A DNA stretch of 64,000 nucleotides from Brevipalpus yothersi (taxonomy: Eukaryota; Arthropoda; Arachnida; Trombidiformes; Tenuipalpidae). Positions within the stretch are counted from its first letter, which is position 1. Each line of letters opens with the position of its first letter. The notes under the pieces are model-generated. The model worked only from the letters and a program-made list of their open reading frames with translations, was not told the origin of the DNA and made no database searches. The translations under genes were made by a program, and so were the position numbers. The DNA lies in the NCBI GenBank assembly GCA_003956705.1, contig QZCP01000035.1:310001-374000 (forward strand), in the 5' to 3' direction. Below, piece after piece: positions 11,305-24,800 of this stretch.

Positions 11305-12033
11305 ATGTCTCATCTCGTCCCAGCTATTGAGGAATGGAGTTTCTCTTCAAATAAGTTTTGTGTAACTGCCAATGATATATCCAAGGCGTTTCCAAATGAG
11401 AAAGAATCCGATGTTCTCGAGGCTCTCACACAGATGAATAAGAGTGGAGGTATATTATTGAAAATACATTTACATGCTCCCATAAGTGATTACAAGCCCG
11501 AGGAGCGTAGTTCACTCGATCCTCTTGTTTTGAAGAGGAAATTTCCCAAAGTAGATGAAGTCGAAAACAGTGGTGAACGCCTTGGAATTCAAATAGGAAG
11601 TGATTCCGAAGTAGTCGTGTTACATCCCCTATCTTGGCGATCTGACGAACTGATGCGAGAAGTAATGAAAATGAAACGTATAAAGAAATTTTTGAATCGT
11701 GAAGATTTCTGTAAATTTGTCGAAGAACAATGGAAGATTGAGCGAACCCAATTGGACATTGTGTTACGATATCTCAAACTTCAGACTGAAATTCGAATCG
11801 ATGAGTCACGTAAACAGCTTGACGATGTAGAGTCAACAATTCAAAGAGTTGAAAAAGAAATTGTTAGTGTTCCTAGAGCCGCTTACACTGAAAAACGTGG
11901 AAGTGTATCGAGTGAAGTGGATCGCTTGAGTACAAAGTTGAGATTTTTCAAACTCTGGCTCGGTGAACAAGATCCTACCTCAAAAGATTCTCTAGATTAT
12001 GAGAAACTGAGAAACTCGGGATTCCTGGCTTGA
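11305..12033 (+). CDS. intronless orphan protein with C-terminal coiled coil
   Basis: A single uninterrupted frame from ATG 11305 gives 242 residues. The frame opens upstream at 11257 with GTG, but no earlier ATG exists. I do not recognise it. Residues about 10-55 (VTANDISKAFPNEKESDVLEALTQM) look like a winged-helix or helix-turn-helix type fold. The middle is mixed and charged. Residues about 150-215 are a highly charged helix with heptad-like spacing (LQTEIRIDESRKQLDDVES...), a likely coiled coil. No signal peptide or membrane segment is present, so it is probably intracellular. ESCRT-type proteins combine winged helices and coiled coils, but I see no motif that would justify that name. Confidence 0.6.
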   Translation: MSHLVPAIEEWSFSSNKFCVTANDISKAFPNEKESDVLEALTQMNKSGGILLKIHLHAPISDYKPEERSSLDPLVLKRKFPKVDEVENSGERLGIQIGSDSEVVVLHPLSWRSDELMREVMKMKRIKKFLNREDFCKFVEEQWKIERTQLDIVLRYLKLQTEIRIDESRKQLDDVESTIQRVEKEIVSVPRAAYTEKRGSVSSEVDRLSTKLRFFKLWLGEQDPTSKDSLDYEKLRNSGFLA

Positions 12034-12360
12034 AAGGGGGCAATTTTAGTATTATTTTCATTACTAAGAAATTGTTCAATTTCAATGACAGAGATTCCTG
12101 TTTAACATTGCTGATACAGCCAGAGGTAAAATCTGTGAAATGTAAATATTTCATACAGTTGAGATTCTTCCTCTTTCACATTTTTATACATAAAAAATCA
12201 GCTTAGACTTGTGACTCCTTGATCACGAGCCAATTGCTTAATCTCCCAATAATTTTTAAAAAAATCCAATCTACCCTGTTGAATCTTGTAACAAATGCTT
12301 CATGGTTTACATATCATAAAAATAGAAATTATCGGTTACAAAATTGGCTCGATAATCCCA
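12034..12360. other. intergenic region between convergent genes
   Basis: 327 bp between the stop codons of two convergent genes. It should hold both 3' UTRs. No clear canonical AATAAA is seen for either gene. Confidence 0.4.
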
Positions 12361-13490
12361 TCACTTGCGAATGAAGCTACGAATGAATTTATTAACTTGC
12401 TTAGGTTTTTCCATGTGGACAAAGTGACCAGCATTCAAAAACTCGAACTTGATATCCTCCATCAGTTTTGTCAAACCGGTTGCCACTTTCAAGGTGAGGA
12501 ATGTATCGTCCTGGCCCCAAACCACCAGAGTGGGACATGAGATTTTAGATGTTACCTTGATACTTTTACTGGGATCAAAATTAGCGCGATAGTAGTTTAT
12601 TGCACATGTAGTTGCAGCAGGTCTTGAAAAAGTATACTTATAAGCTTCCATCTCCTCACCATTAAGAAGAGGTTTTTTGTCCTTTCCAATATACAAATTT
12701 TCAAGGGTTCCAAAATCTCGACCCAAGAAAGTTAGTTCTGGTAAAAGAATTAGTTGAAAAAAGAATATGTACCAGGAGGCAAGAAATTGTTTCAAATCGG
12801 TTCTCATGACTTGTCCGAATACTCGAGATTCCGATGAGTTGAGGAGAATGAGTTTAGAAACTCTATCTGGATACTTTTTCACAAACTCTGTAGCAATGAA
12901 ACCACCCCAATCGTGACCAATCAAGATGGCTTGATTTTTACCCAAATGTGCGATAAGCTTATCAACATCTTCGAGTATTTCGGGTATTTCGTAGCTTCTT
13001 AAATATGGCAGCTTATCTGATTCACCGTAACCTCGTAAATCCATAGCAACAGCATAGTGTGACTTGCCGAATTCGACGAGTTGATTTTTCCATGAAAACC
13101 AAAAGTCTGGAAATCCATGGAGCATGAGAATTAATGGTGCTTCACTTTTTCCTTTGGCTACATAATGAATATTGACATCCTGAAAAAATAATGATAGGAA
13201 ACTGCTCAGTCAAATAAAATTGATCAGGAGAAATATTGAAGAAATGCTTAAAATATATTAGAGATACTACTCACCCCCAATCTGACCGTGTGATGTTCTC
13301 CATAATCGGGATTTTGAAGAATTTCCGGAGGATTTTCACGTTTTCTAACTTGAAAGTATCCTCTACCATATTTAAGAGCAGAATATCCAATAACAAAGCA
13401 CATCATCCATCCATAGGATAGGGAAATCATGTAAGCTATGGCATACTTTATCCATCCGAGAATAGTCAATTTTTTACCAAAACAGATCAT
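12361..13490 (-). CDS. membrane-anchored epoxide hydrolase (EPHX3/EPHX4-like)
   Basis: Exons 13490-13275 and 13179-12361 join in phase 0 to 344 residues (human EPHX4: 362). An N-terminal hydrophobic anchor (about residues 10-40) is followed by an alpha/beta-hydrolase fold. Visible active-site features are the HGFP oxyanion motif (93-96), the nucleophile elbow GHDWGG with Asp162, the acid Asp297 in VWGQDD, and His324 in NAGHFVH. The cap-domain tyrosines that polarise the epoxide are Tyr254 (YTFSRP) and Tyr269 (NYYR). All catalytic residues are present, so it should open epoxides, probably lipid epoxides, to diols at the ER membrane. Order and spacing fit EPHX3/4 better than soluble EPHX2. In arthropods juvenile hormone epoxide hydrolases belong to the different EPHX1-type family, so a JH role is not implied. 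Confidence 0.9.
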
Positions 13491-15556
13491 TGTTTTGAGA
13501 ATTATATTTCGAGCTGATGAGAAAAATTTGATAAAAATAATCAGAACTTATTTCTGGTTGAGAATCACATAAGAAGTTGACTCGAAACTTTTTTGATCAA
13601 TCAAAAGAGGTCGAAAGATAAATCTTCCAGATATTTCACATAGGAGAGGGCTGTGAGGCATCAAAAAACTAGTGTAAATTATCGTTAAAGGTGTCTTCGG
13701 AATGGAGAAAAAAAATCTAGTCTATGAGATCAATGACATGGAGCCGTTAGGATGTTGCTGATGATGTCCTTCAATAAACCGGTCCAAAGTTGTAGAAATT
13801 AGGCGATTCAAATGATCAGTACACAACTTTGTCCACTAACATATGTGACCTTTAAATTTTACGTTGGACAACTTTTCTTTTCAACACTAACACTAACACT
13901 AACACATTTGAAAAAACGGTGATCTAAATCATGATTATCACTCAAAATTGTGAGGCGATCAAAGTCAATTTGATAAGGAATATCAAGGTACAACGAGACA
14001 CTGATAATCTTTAAGTTATGTAACTCAACAATTTGTCAACTTAATCAATCGAATGAAATCTTTTTTCTCTCTCTCTTTCACACACCAACACACATTGTCT
14101 ATCTTCGAGCTTGTCATTAAGATTTTCTCACTCATTGACAGATCGATGATTAGTGAACGAAATAGAGTAAACAGATCTATCACAGACAAGTTCAAAAAAG
14201 AATCGGAAGTATGTGAGTATTTAATTACACTTGAACTCTTGCATAACAAAAGCATTCTCATTACACTCAGCTGAGAGAGATTGTTGTTGTTGGCCCACAT
14301 GTAATCGGATAAAATAGAGATATGATGATGATGATCGAGAGAGATCAAAATTCATTCACTTACCATTAGCATCAAAACAATGGGAATAACGATGATCACC
14401 AAACAATGATGAAGCGAACTGAAGATGATGTGAAGAGTATCAAATTGCCAAATTGTGGAAACGATGAAAATTGATTCAAATGCACAAGATTAAGACTAAT
14501 GATTGATGGCGAACAGGCTATCGGTCAAGCAATTGCTATTCTTCAAAATAAGGTGAAAATAACAACATTAACTAAGGAAGTTGATAAAGGTGAAAAAAGA
14601 GGAAGATAAAAAATTGTAAACACACCGAAGTAGTGGTTGCTTGACAAGTCTTTCCGACTGCTTCTTCTTCTTCTTTCAATCTCGAAAGCAAGTCTATTTG
14701 AGAGGGAGTGAAAATCTTAAATTAACAGAATTAAGCAAACAAATCGATCGCCTCGCCAAAACGCATTGCCCAAGTATACTTGCACCGACACACACAAATT
14801 GATACCAATTTAGTTGGATCTTGGTGCGTTTCGTGTCTCTCTCTCTTTCTCTTTCTCTCTTCCCAAGAGATGATGAAAAGAGAGAGGAAAATAAAGAAAG
14901 TGGCCTGAACACTTGGGCCGGTTTAGTAACACTGATAAGGCCAATCCCGATGCTGAAAGGCAACTCCTCAAACTGAAGTAAGCTCGTGAAGGCTCTTCAA
15001 GCCTACAGAACGTGTACAGTATCAGTCTTTTCTCATTTTATTCTCTTGATAACAAGTTTTTCCACAGATAAAGATAGAGAGAGGAAACTTCTCTGTTGAA
15101 TTTTTTGTCACAAAATATCCTTCCTTTTTCAGGGAGAAATTTTATTGTAAAGAGTGAGAAAAAGTGATGCTATTCACACATTTTTGGAAACGTGAGAGAA
15201 ATTCGTTGCATGTTGAAGAAATTCTTTCTTTTTCCTTTTCACATGAAATCAGTGGAAAAGGAAGAGTTTATCTTCCTTTCATCGAGATCTTCCCACTCAT
15301 TTGGATTTATATGACAGAGATTTTTCCATAATATGTTAAAATTGGAAGTGATTAATTTATTCCCCAATCTAGATATTTTTAAGTAAATTTTGGCAACATT
15401 TCATCACACATGTAGATCAATTTGATTGATCTCAAAAGGAAGATTCCATTTTTTTAGGCAGTAAGAAGAATCCAATTTCATGTTATGCATTGAAAATTCA
15501 TAACTTCGAGACCGGTCTGCTTATACGGATGTCTTCGAACAAATGTTCTAATTTAT
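13491..15556. other. intergenic region, no gene seen
   Basis: About 2.1 kb upstream of the epoxide hydrolase and downstream of the NMN adenylyltransferase. Open frames here are short and low in complexity. A small hexanucleotide repeat (CACTAA, about four copies) lies at about 13885-13907, and CT/GA-rich stretches lie at 14070 and 14830-14890. The 13.5 kb end probably contains the epoxide hydrolase promoter. Confidence 0.5.
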
Positions 15557-16287
15557 TTATTTTGTGTAGAGATTATTGTCTCGAATGTATTGCAAAACAC
15601 TTCGATGCAAGAGATTGGTAGTTTCTCCTTTAGCCAAACTTTCTCTGAAAAATTAATGACAAAAATTGTCAGATCATGAGACATGAGCCAGGATATTCAA
15701 AAATACCTTGCTTTTGTTGAACTATCATCGTTCGGGGTGTAATCATCAGCAAATATTATATTCTGTTTGTGTTGACGAAGAATAGGATGATCATCCACAA
15801 ATTTCATCGGATTTGAACCAGCTCTGGGAAAAATCAACACTTTGTGTTTGGTGAAAATTTGTTCCACATCTTCGTCCTTCCACAAATTTGGCACGGCTAT
15901 TGATTCAATTAAATCACCTCCACTGACTAACCATAAATGAATTTGACTAGAAAATTGGGTAGATAATTGGGTTTGATGGTGAGAAAGAACAACCACGGTT
16001 CTTTGCCATTCGCTTTGATCAGCTTCCCATGAGTTACATTCGATCCAGTTTAAATTTTCTTCATTGATTGCAAGTTTCACCATCTCAATTCTGTGATGAC
16101 TTTTAATCAGATTTGATCTTTTAACTGAATATAAATCATTTGTCGGTGTGATAATACCTTTCATCACTTCGTATTCGGGCACTTTCATGGATTCCACAAA
16201 ATTTTTAGCCCATTTTAGAAGATTCAGGTGAGCTTTTGTGACGGGATTGAAGGATCCACAAAGAATAAAAGCAACTTGATTTTTCAT
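15557..16287 (-). CDS. Nmnat: nicotinamide-mononucleotide adenylyltransferase
   Basis: Exons 16287-15707 and 15644-15557 join (phase 2) to 222 residues, somewhat shorter than animal NMNATs (about 250-300). The enzyme makes NAD from NMN and ATP. The nucleotidyltransferase motif GSFNPVTKAHL (residues 11-21; GxFxPxTxxH pattern) binds ATP. The C-terminal SSTKAR, split by the intron, is the family's ISSTxxR phosphate-binding motif. ITPTNDLY and the IECNSWEAD segment also match known NMNATs. The frame continues 10 codons upstream but begins with TTG, so I chose the ATG at 16285-16287. No long loop with a nuclear-targeting signal is evident, so location cannot be inferred. Confidence 0.92.
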
Positions 16288-17120
16288 CTGATTGAAATGA
16301 AAATCTGACAAGATCAAATTCGTGAACGTAGCGTCTACTCGATAATATGCGTATGACTAATATAATGGCCCAAAGCCTATTGTCAATCGTTGACTCCTGT
16401 ACTGTGTGTTGTCGATGGCAAAGAAAACATTCGCCCAAGAGAGGATGAAATTCTCATCAACATCCACAAACTCTTATGAAATGTCAAAGAATTTATCTAA
16501 CCTTGATGAAAACTGTTATGCAATCAACATATAAATTACTGAAAGTTCTGCAAACATTTTAAGCACCGGTATTGAGATATAACACTTATGATAACTGTGT
16601 AATAATTACACCAGAGTTTCAAGAGCGTCAAACTTGAAAGGTGTTTCAAGTGGCTAAAACAATCCAAATCACTAATCATTTGCAAAAAATCAACGAATTA
16701 TCTTTCATAGGGCGGTCGCTTCAAATCGTTCCTGATATAATCTGGCTAAGCACACTTTCAGATATGGATTCATTAATTGATTGCCTGAAGAAGACGACGC
16801 AGTTTGACGAGGATTTCCGTCTCACATAGATTTGCACCAATTTTTCCAATAATAATGAAGAGATTTTCATGAGCTTGAGACGAGTTCAGTAGATCTTGAT
16901 GTGAGGAGGATAGATTAAGGAAATCGCAGGAAATCCTCATCCCTCAACTAAATGGTCCGAGATGAGAGTCATGATTCAAGAAAACGCTGACAATTTATTG
17001 AACAAAACGTGTATACTCGATCAGAGTCCACTTAATTGTCTTAATAAAATTAACAAAAGGATCAGAGAGGGAAGATACTAAAGAGGATCATCTTTCCACA
17101 AAATTTTGATGAAAAATAAG
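16288..17120. other. intergenic region, no gene seen
   Basis: 833 bp between two minus-strand genes. TTTATT at 16994-16999 (AATAAA on the minus strand) lies about 120 bp past the GGPP synthase stop and is its likely polyadenylation signal. The part next to 16288 should hold the NMNAT promoter and leader. Short open frames here have no recognisable content. Confidence 0.5.
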
Positions 17121-18308
17121 TTATTCTGGGACTTGCATGGCATCCAACAGCTTGAGAAGCAATGGATTTCCACCAAGTTTGGCAATTTCTTCCCTAGCTT
17201 CTTGGTCATATCGTTTCAGAACTTCTCTACAGTACTTGAAAGAACCAGCTTCCTCCATTATTTGAACAGCAAGTTTCTTAATAGCTTCGTCTTGAGTCCT
17301 TTGTCGGAGAATATCTATAGAAATTAATGAAAGGCAGAGTGAAAATTGAATTTGAACTCGACAAACTTGAGAATTCACTTACTTATCAAAGTGGTGCTAT
17401 CAGGATTAGACAAAATACCATGCACGATTGGGAAGGAGAATTTTCCTTCGGTGAGATCCTCACAGAAACTCTTATTTTCCTTATATTCGTTAGACTTTAA
17501 GTTAAGGTAATCATCTCGAATCTGGAATATCACACCAAGAAGGAAGATTATTCGGGAAAGATCCTTGTCATAATCACTGAACAGTTGCAAAAGTTGAACA
17601 CCAAGTCCAAACAGACCACCAGTTTTAAGTGAGATCATTTCAGTATATTCCTCCTCCGTAGGACACTTGTGATGTTCTCGCCAATATATTTCGAGACCCT
17701 GTCCGCGGTGAAGTTCACACATTTGCTTTGTGTAGACTGATACTGCTTCAGTAACTTTGTCTTTGGGAAATTCACTGGTTATTTTGTGTAAACTAAGAAA
17801 GTATACATAGTTGGCACAATTGATGGTGATGGCCATTCCGTATACATTGTGAGCTACTGGAATTCCACGACGCAAAATTGAATTGTCTTCAATGTCATCG
17901 ATAAGTAAACTTGAATTATGGAGCATCTCAATAATTGTTCCAACGCGACTTTGAGTTGAATCTGAGACCTTTAGCCAATGATTGAATGCCTGAAGAAGGG
18001 AAATTGACATGAAAAGTCTCGCTTTTGTTCGACCAATCTTCATTAATTCCCTAAAATGGAAAAAAATAAGAGATGGAAAAGAGAAAGACGGAACTAACCG
18101 ACATGAGCTTGCTTCGTATTTGTTTTCCTGTTCGTTGTGTTATGTAATCATAAGGTTCCAATAACATCTGCAATGAGTAATAGACAATTAAAAATTAGAG
18201 AGAGAAAAATCAATCTACAAACAATATTTCAATTTTATCCTTCAAATTGTGTACCTTTTTCTCCTTTTCCCAATTGGGTGAAGGTTCAACTTCCAATTGT
18301 AGAGCCAT
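17121..18308 (-). CDS. GGPS1: geranylgeranyl diphosphate synthase
   Basis: Four minus-strand exons, 18308-18255, 18167-18099, 17989-17383 and 17314-17121, all with consensus borders and matching phases, give 307 residues (human 300). It condenses farnesyl and isopentenyl diphosphates to GGPP, the lipid donor for prenylation of Rab and Rho GTPases. The first Asp-rich motif DDIED is at 72-76 inside LLIDDIEDNS. The second, DDYLN, is at 200-204. Both chelate the Mg-diphosphate. TGKQIRSKL near the N-terminus, HRGQGLEIYWRE and KTGGLFGLG are family signatures. The last exon ends ...GGNPLLLKLLDAM, as in animal GGPPS. The protein appears complete and active. Confidence 0.95.
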
Positions 18309-21300
18309 GATCGTTAAGCAAAAAGAATTGGTCAAAATAACTTAACACACACACACAACTACAAAAAAGGTTTCACAGACACACACAGGCACACACCCTG
18401 ACAATTAGTGATGAAGATGCAAGACGAAAATGATGACTATGAACGATTTGGAGGATCAATAAATAAGTTGAAGAGTGCAGAGTAAGAGTACTAAATGGCC
18501 TGATATGGCGAATCACGAGCAAACACTGATCGATCGAGACGTGACTGATGCTATTTCCACAAGTCCAGGAGTACTCGATTAAAATCAGTCCAATGAGATG
18601 AGAGTAATTGATCAGAAGAAGAAGAAGAGTTGACAAAGTGTTTTACGAACAATCATAGGCATGTCCGTTGTAGTGAATAGATTATTTTACTCAATAGACA
18701 AATCCCAATCATCAAGCCCATCAGCTGACGCAAAGATGATAAAAACTCAACTCAGTACATTTGTCCTCGATACGTCCATGTCTTGATAAATCTTTTTTCA
18801 TTTTCTTATCCTCACGGAAGTGTAGATTGTTTGTGTACCCTACAAGGTCATATGGCCATTAGATGGACAGTGAAATGACAAGACTATGTTAATCTTATCT
18901 TACCTGAGGATTGAAACGATCATGGTGGGAATGAATTTCCTGAATAAAGTGAACGAAAAAAACTTGATGGTGATGCAAAAAACGAATTAATCAAGAATGC
19001 AAAGTTTTTGTCATACACAGATAGATAAGATGCACCAAGGGTTATCAGTGTATCATCACTGTTAACTTAACCTCTGGTTAAGGTTCGATAAATTGTATGA
19101 ATCACAATTCGTGATGATGAGAGCTAAATTTTCCGGAATGTTTATCATGCAAACTTGCCGGCATCAACAGAATTCAACAGAATGTTGGCCAATAGATAAG
19201 AAGGCGGGTAAATCAAGCGAATTCACTGAACTTCCTGATAAGTTTCATGGGTTGATATTATATTCAGAAAAAAAGTTCAATCACTACTGAATTAGAAGTG
19301 TGTACCTTTCTTTCTCGCTAACAGGAAAAGGAATTACACTGAATTGGATTCAAATTGAACACGTGCCATGTAGAAATCTGATATCATTTGGGTCATGTTA
19401 AGGCTTTTCCTCAATAATTATCTCAATCATTTTGGTTTTTTGACTATGGATCGTAGCTTTTCTTATACTGTGATTAGTTTATATTTATATTTTTGTGGCA
19501 TCCAAATAATTTTGTTGGATAATCTTATCAAATCTATGCAACTGACAGAAGAAGTTGAAATGAGAATCTTGATGCAATTGATACAATTGAAGGGAAATTC
19601 TATGACAATCAAGTATCGATTCTAGGTGATTGTTCATAATTTTTCAGGGCTTTCTCGATTCTACACACTCTGAGGGTGTGACAATATCTTCATCAGTTCC
19701 AATGATAAATCAAATTGATGTAAAGCATTCAAACAGTTGCTTTGTAGAGTGGAAATGCCAAAATAGCTTGATAAAACTGAGCATTGAATTAGGGGATTTC
19801 TGATTGCTTGTCTGTTTTCCACGAATTTTTCTATGATTGAGTGAGACGTTTTCTGCCATTGGGATGACTGATCGTGTGTAACACTTTTGCAAAAATGTCC
19901 GAACTAATTTCCAAATCTTGCTCCCCCATGAATCGATCAATGAGAAGTTCGAAAGCTTTCTGCCAAGCTTTTCAATCATTAGTTTACTAATAGATTACTG
20001 ATTGATAAATTTTCACCAGGAAGAGAATAAACATCAAACTAAAATCTTAATCAATCCAAAGACTGATCCCAAGAGCTGCAAAATGTTCCAATTGAGGAAA
20101 TCTTTGGAAAATAAAAAAGGAATTGAAATGATACTGATAACGAGTATGATCGCTCATTTCTGACTGAATTTTCGGTTCTACTCCAACAGGGGCTGTAACT
20201 GGTGGACTTTACTCCTCTCTTATCGATAAGAACTCAGAGTCTTCAGAAAATTGAGTTGTTCAGATTTCAATATCTTGCTCGAAAGTTTTGCTTAGTTTTG
20301 GAATTGCTTTCAACCTTCTCGATGACATTGATTACTTGTCAAAGATGATTTTAAAACTTGATCATTTTCTTTAAAATTTCCTAACTAATATTCATCTAGA
20401 AAGATCGTCCTATGCTGAAAACGAGCTTATACATTGGAAACTAGTTTCCTCTATTAATGAAGGTGCTTAATGTATTTACAGATCCGTTATTTTGGTTTAT
20501 GGCGATAAAGAAGTGTCGATGACTAGGATTGATACCAGACATTACCAGGATGATTACAATGTTCTGAAATTAATTATTGAGCATCAATTAAAACCGAAGA
20601 GGAGTTGCTCAATCGCTATCAATCTCACAGATAAATAAAAAATCTTCAGAATAGAGACATCAAATATTTCACACTTCCTCCACACTTGGTCATAAATTCA
20701 AAACTTCAGAAACAACTGTTCATGGGAAAACAGTTAGTAAGGAACTTAATAAAGAGAAGATTCTCAGACTGGTGAGATTTTTCGGATAATTATCGCATAA
20801 AGCCATTTATGAAGATATTTTCTCCGCCCACCTTAGGGTAGTTGTTTGTCCAAAAATAAAGGTACGTTCCACAAAATAACTCATCTCACTAGTCAAATTC
20901 ACAGTATTTATAATGTTAGCAAAGGATGCATATGTCATCAAGGTGAATGACTTAAATAAATCTCATCCGATGGCGAGGACTGATATCCAACCATAATCCT
21001 GATCCTACATTTTGATTAAGTATCGTGGAATTAGTGTAAAACACCAAGAGAAATATCAAGCGACGATTGGTTTATTCTCGAGAGACAAATAACATAAGTA
21101 AATCGAAATGAAAAAATTCATCCATTTCAGTGATGAATTCATGACTTCATTTGAAATAGAATCTTTATTGATTTAGAGAAGAGGTTTTTTTAGTTTGTCT
21201 TAATCATCAAGCTTCTATCTGGTTAATGAGTCATCAATAGAAAAAGGAAGGGGTCATGAATCACTCTCAAAAATCACAGTTATATGAGAAAATTTTACCA

Positions 21301-21857
21301 AAAAAACGTTCAGAAGAATGCTCATGACAGGTGAATAAGAAGGTAAGCATAAGATGTCAAGAAGGTATCCATTGAAACAAAACACTCTAATCACTTGTCA
21401 AGAAAAAAATTTTTCTCACATTTTGTTAAAGTTATAGAAAGGAGTGAGAGCCGCATGAACATAATCAAATGAATTGAGTAGTATACCTTTCTCTCTCTCC
21501 TCATTGCATCAGTTATTCTGAGGAAAAGTGCACGAGTGATTCGTGGAAACACTTGAAATAATTTTCAAATTGTTATACATATTTAGTTGAGAACAACTAT
21601 TTTTCCCCTGAGCATTCATTCAACGAGTTGTATAATTTTACATATAATGATTGGGTGCGAAATTGGAGGTCATTAATCCTCCTCCTTCTCTTCCTCCTCC
21701 TGTAACACTCAAAAGTGGAGAAAAGTGAAAGGCTTGCGTAAATTGAGAAAAAATATTTCCACTAAAACAAGTGAAAACCCTTCTCTATACACCTGTAGGG
21801 TTAAGAGAATAATTTTTCTGTTCTCATCTTCTCTCTCTCTTCCCGAAAAATATTCTA
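18309..21857. other. intergenic region, no convincing gene
   Basis: 3.5 kb between GGPP synthase and the 3' end of RAB3GAP1. It should hold the GGPP synthase promoter on the left and the RAB3GAP1 3' UTR on the right. A few short open frames (for example near 19093 and 19710) carry no motif. A plus-strand stretch after an acceptor-like CAACAG at about 20190 reads GAVTGGLYSSL before a stop, too short to call. CACACA repeats lie at about 18344-18396 and CT-rich stretches near 21490 and 21830. Confidence 0.5.
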
Positions 21858-24800
21858 TTAACGGAATAAAGTGTCTTGAGAGAAAGCTCCTGATACACGG
21901 AATTCGTTGGCAGTTATTAAGGCGAACATTCGTTGGGGAAGCTGTTTAGAATATACAGATGGTCGGGCGCAATTGGTCTTTAAAATATATTCTTTAGCCA
22001 TTGGTGTGGGCAATTTGGTTCGATGATCACGATGCACACCACCGGATTCATCGACAAGATGGGGTGAAGAAACTCTCTCACCAATACTAGTCTTTTCTTC
22101 ATACACTGATTGGGATGCTTCTGCGAACATATTTAAAAGAAGAGAGCCAATATAGCTTGAACTGGCACCGGGAATATCAATTTCTTCATCTGCAACTAAT
22201 CTTAAAGCAAAATTGGCTACTTTGGACCATGAAAACGGTTCTCCACCAGATGCGCCAAGTTCTTGTCCACAATTTTCATGCACTATTGAGAATATTTTCT
22301 TGAGACACTGTAATTTGATTAATTTAGCTTCAACCGGTCCCAGTATTAGTAAACACTTATCATAGTCACCCAGTGAGCATAAACGAGATACTTCTTGTAG
22401 TCCAATGTTCAAGTGTGTTTCATCAAGGCCTAAACTTTCTCGTAACTTGATCAATTGACTGGTTGCACAATGAATTAGGCAAGGCATCAGTTTGAGTACC
22501 AAATCACTCAAAGTCAGTGACGCAAGACTGTATAAAACTCGTTCTGCTTCTTTAGTATAATCAAAAAGACGCTTTTGTCTACTAACAGGAATAGGTCGAG
22601 CTGAATTCCACGCTTCTTGCCACATATTTCCAGGATGCTTCATTCGAGAGCTCAGATGGCCCCTCTGATTATTGCCACTACTGGTTACAATACGGTCACT
22701 TTGAGATGATAATTTTTGATCAATTAATGCTTGAGATGCTGATGATTGCTCATCGAAAGGTGATGAATGATGTGAAATTGCTACACTTTTACTCTCTTTC
22801 TTTTTTTCTTCTTTTGCTTCTTCTCCTGCTTCCTCTTCAATAAAGTCTCTTGGAGAATGCCAGCGAACAAAATCTTCAAGTTTACATCCAGGATTGGCTG
22901 CCTTAAAGGCTTCCATATCTGAAATAAGACTTGCACTCTGCATTTTCGCACGAAGAGCTGCTGCCTCCGGACTAGTGCCAAGTTCGGAGAGAATTTTCGC
23001 ATGTTCCTGAAGCATGTCTTCCGTCATTGGTGGTGGCTCCTGGGTTATCGGTACATACAGAAGCTCATCTGAGTCTAATAATCGTAGATCATTCAACTGG
23101 TGTAGCCGTCCTTCCGGTCGACATAGCCCTGAAGTACGGTCTTGAAAATGATATTGGATAGTTTATATACATATACAGTGAAGAGAGAGATAGAGATGCC
23201 CAATGGTTGAAGGTTTTCCGGATGATGATGGTGGATAATAAAGAAGGTGTATCATAAGAGAAGGAAGAAAGAAAAAATAAAAGTGATGATAAGTTAATTG
23301 CACCCTTTAAATATTATTTCGTGAGCCTCATCTGCATCAAGAAAGGAACCCAAATGAAGATGAAGAGAGTGAGAAATAGAGATGGCCAGCCGTCAGCATC
23401 ATGGATGATCCGGTTGATTTCAAATTCATCGAAGCAAAAGTGAGAATAGTGGATTGTATAGTTGGGGTTGTTGAGCAATACAAAGGAATGGAAATAATAA
23501 TGATAAAAGGAAATTGAAAGAGGCTGGAGATAATGAATAGAGAGAAATGAGAAAAATGAAGAGAGAGAGAGAGAGAGAACAATCCTTCCTCAAGAGAGAG
23601 AGGCATCATCATTGGCAAAATCTTGGAATATCTTCAACAATACCGAGGCATCATTGAAGAGTCTAAGAACTCAATCTGATGGTACATCTTATTTACCTGA
23701 AATATCTTCCTCTTGATCAATTGCATCGAAAAATTGATCCTCATCGTCATCTTCACCGCCAATGTTGGACTCCTCTTCAGAGTTGGATTCTTGACGAGAT
23801 GATGAAATTGGATTGTTTTGAGCTTCTTCGCGCTTTCTTCGCTGCTCGATACAACAATTGAGCATCTGAAACCATTTGGGAAAAGGGAAGGAGAGGAAAA
23901 GGGATAAAGAAGTAGGAAGAGATGAATTAAAACAATTAAAATGGTAATTTTTTAAATATTAGCATGTTCAGTGATAACTGGTCATGCTTAGATGTGTATT
24001 AGTGGGACAATAAGCAAGGAATCTTTTTTGTGGAACAACAGAATGTTCATGAGAACAAGATGTAGGATAGTGGAGTGTTCAGTTGAATATAATATTAAAA
24101 ATGTTAAAATAAATTCTTTCCACTCTTTATCACTTACAAAAACATATACATTATAATGGTAGTAATTAAGCACAAATGAATTGTACAGAAAGTTTGAATT
24201 AATTGAGAGAAATGATGCTGCAGCAGTACTTCCCCGCCAGAAAAATGTCCATCTTTTTTCGCGCCTTCAGGCTGTCTGTATATTATATCATCTTATGTCT
24301 ACCCGTTAATATATAATTTCTCCATCTGAAGTGTACATTATGGACAAGATTTTCAAGTACAAATGCTCAACAAAATAGAGTTCATCAGATCAATTTTGAT
24401 TTAAAATGAGTGTGTGTGCTATGAACAATCAAGAGCATTCTCATCAGAAGACGAAGAAAGAAGAAAAAATTAGAATCTCACGATTCTAATGGATTAATTT
24501 CTTCACATTCTCTCTTTCTATACAGCTATCTGAGGATGTAGCTTAGAATCATCATCCTCCCAAGAACATGATGATAATGCATTTGCTAAATTCAACCACT
24601 TTGTATTTAAAATCTGAATACAGATGAAAGGGTTTGAGCTCAAACATGATCATACTTTTTTCCCAGACAAACTTTTTCTCCATGGTAAAGGTTTACACGG
24701 GGGAGAGATGGAAAGTGGCTAATTTTATACTTCAATTATTCAAGAACTCACAAATTCTACATGAGAGAGAGAAAGCTCAAATAGTTACAGGATTCCCGAA

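Noticed and set aside
13885..13907. CACTAA hexanucleotide repeats as a possible telomere-like array
   Set aside because: Only about four copies, and the unit is not a known arthropod telomere repeat. A simple minisatellite.
19710..19979. 89-codon minus-strand frame between GGPP synthase and RAB3GAP1
   Set aside because: No motif, no splice partner, and length within chance expectation for this composition.
20185..20260. Plus-strand stretch GAVTGGLYSSL after an acceptor-like site
   Set aside because: Recalls Tim17/22/23-type glycine segments but is only about 20 codons long before a stop, with no neighbouring exon.
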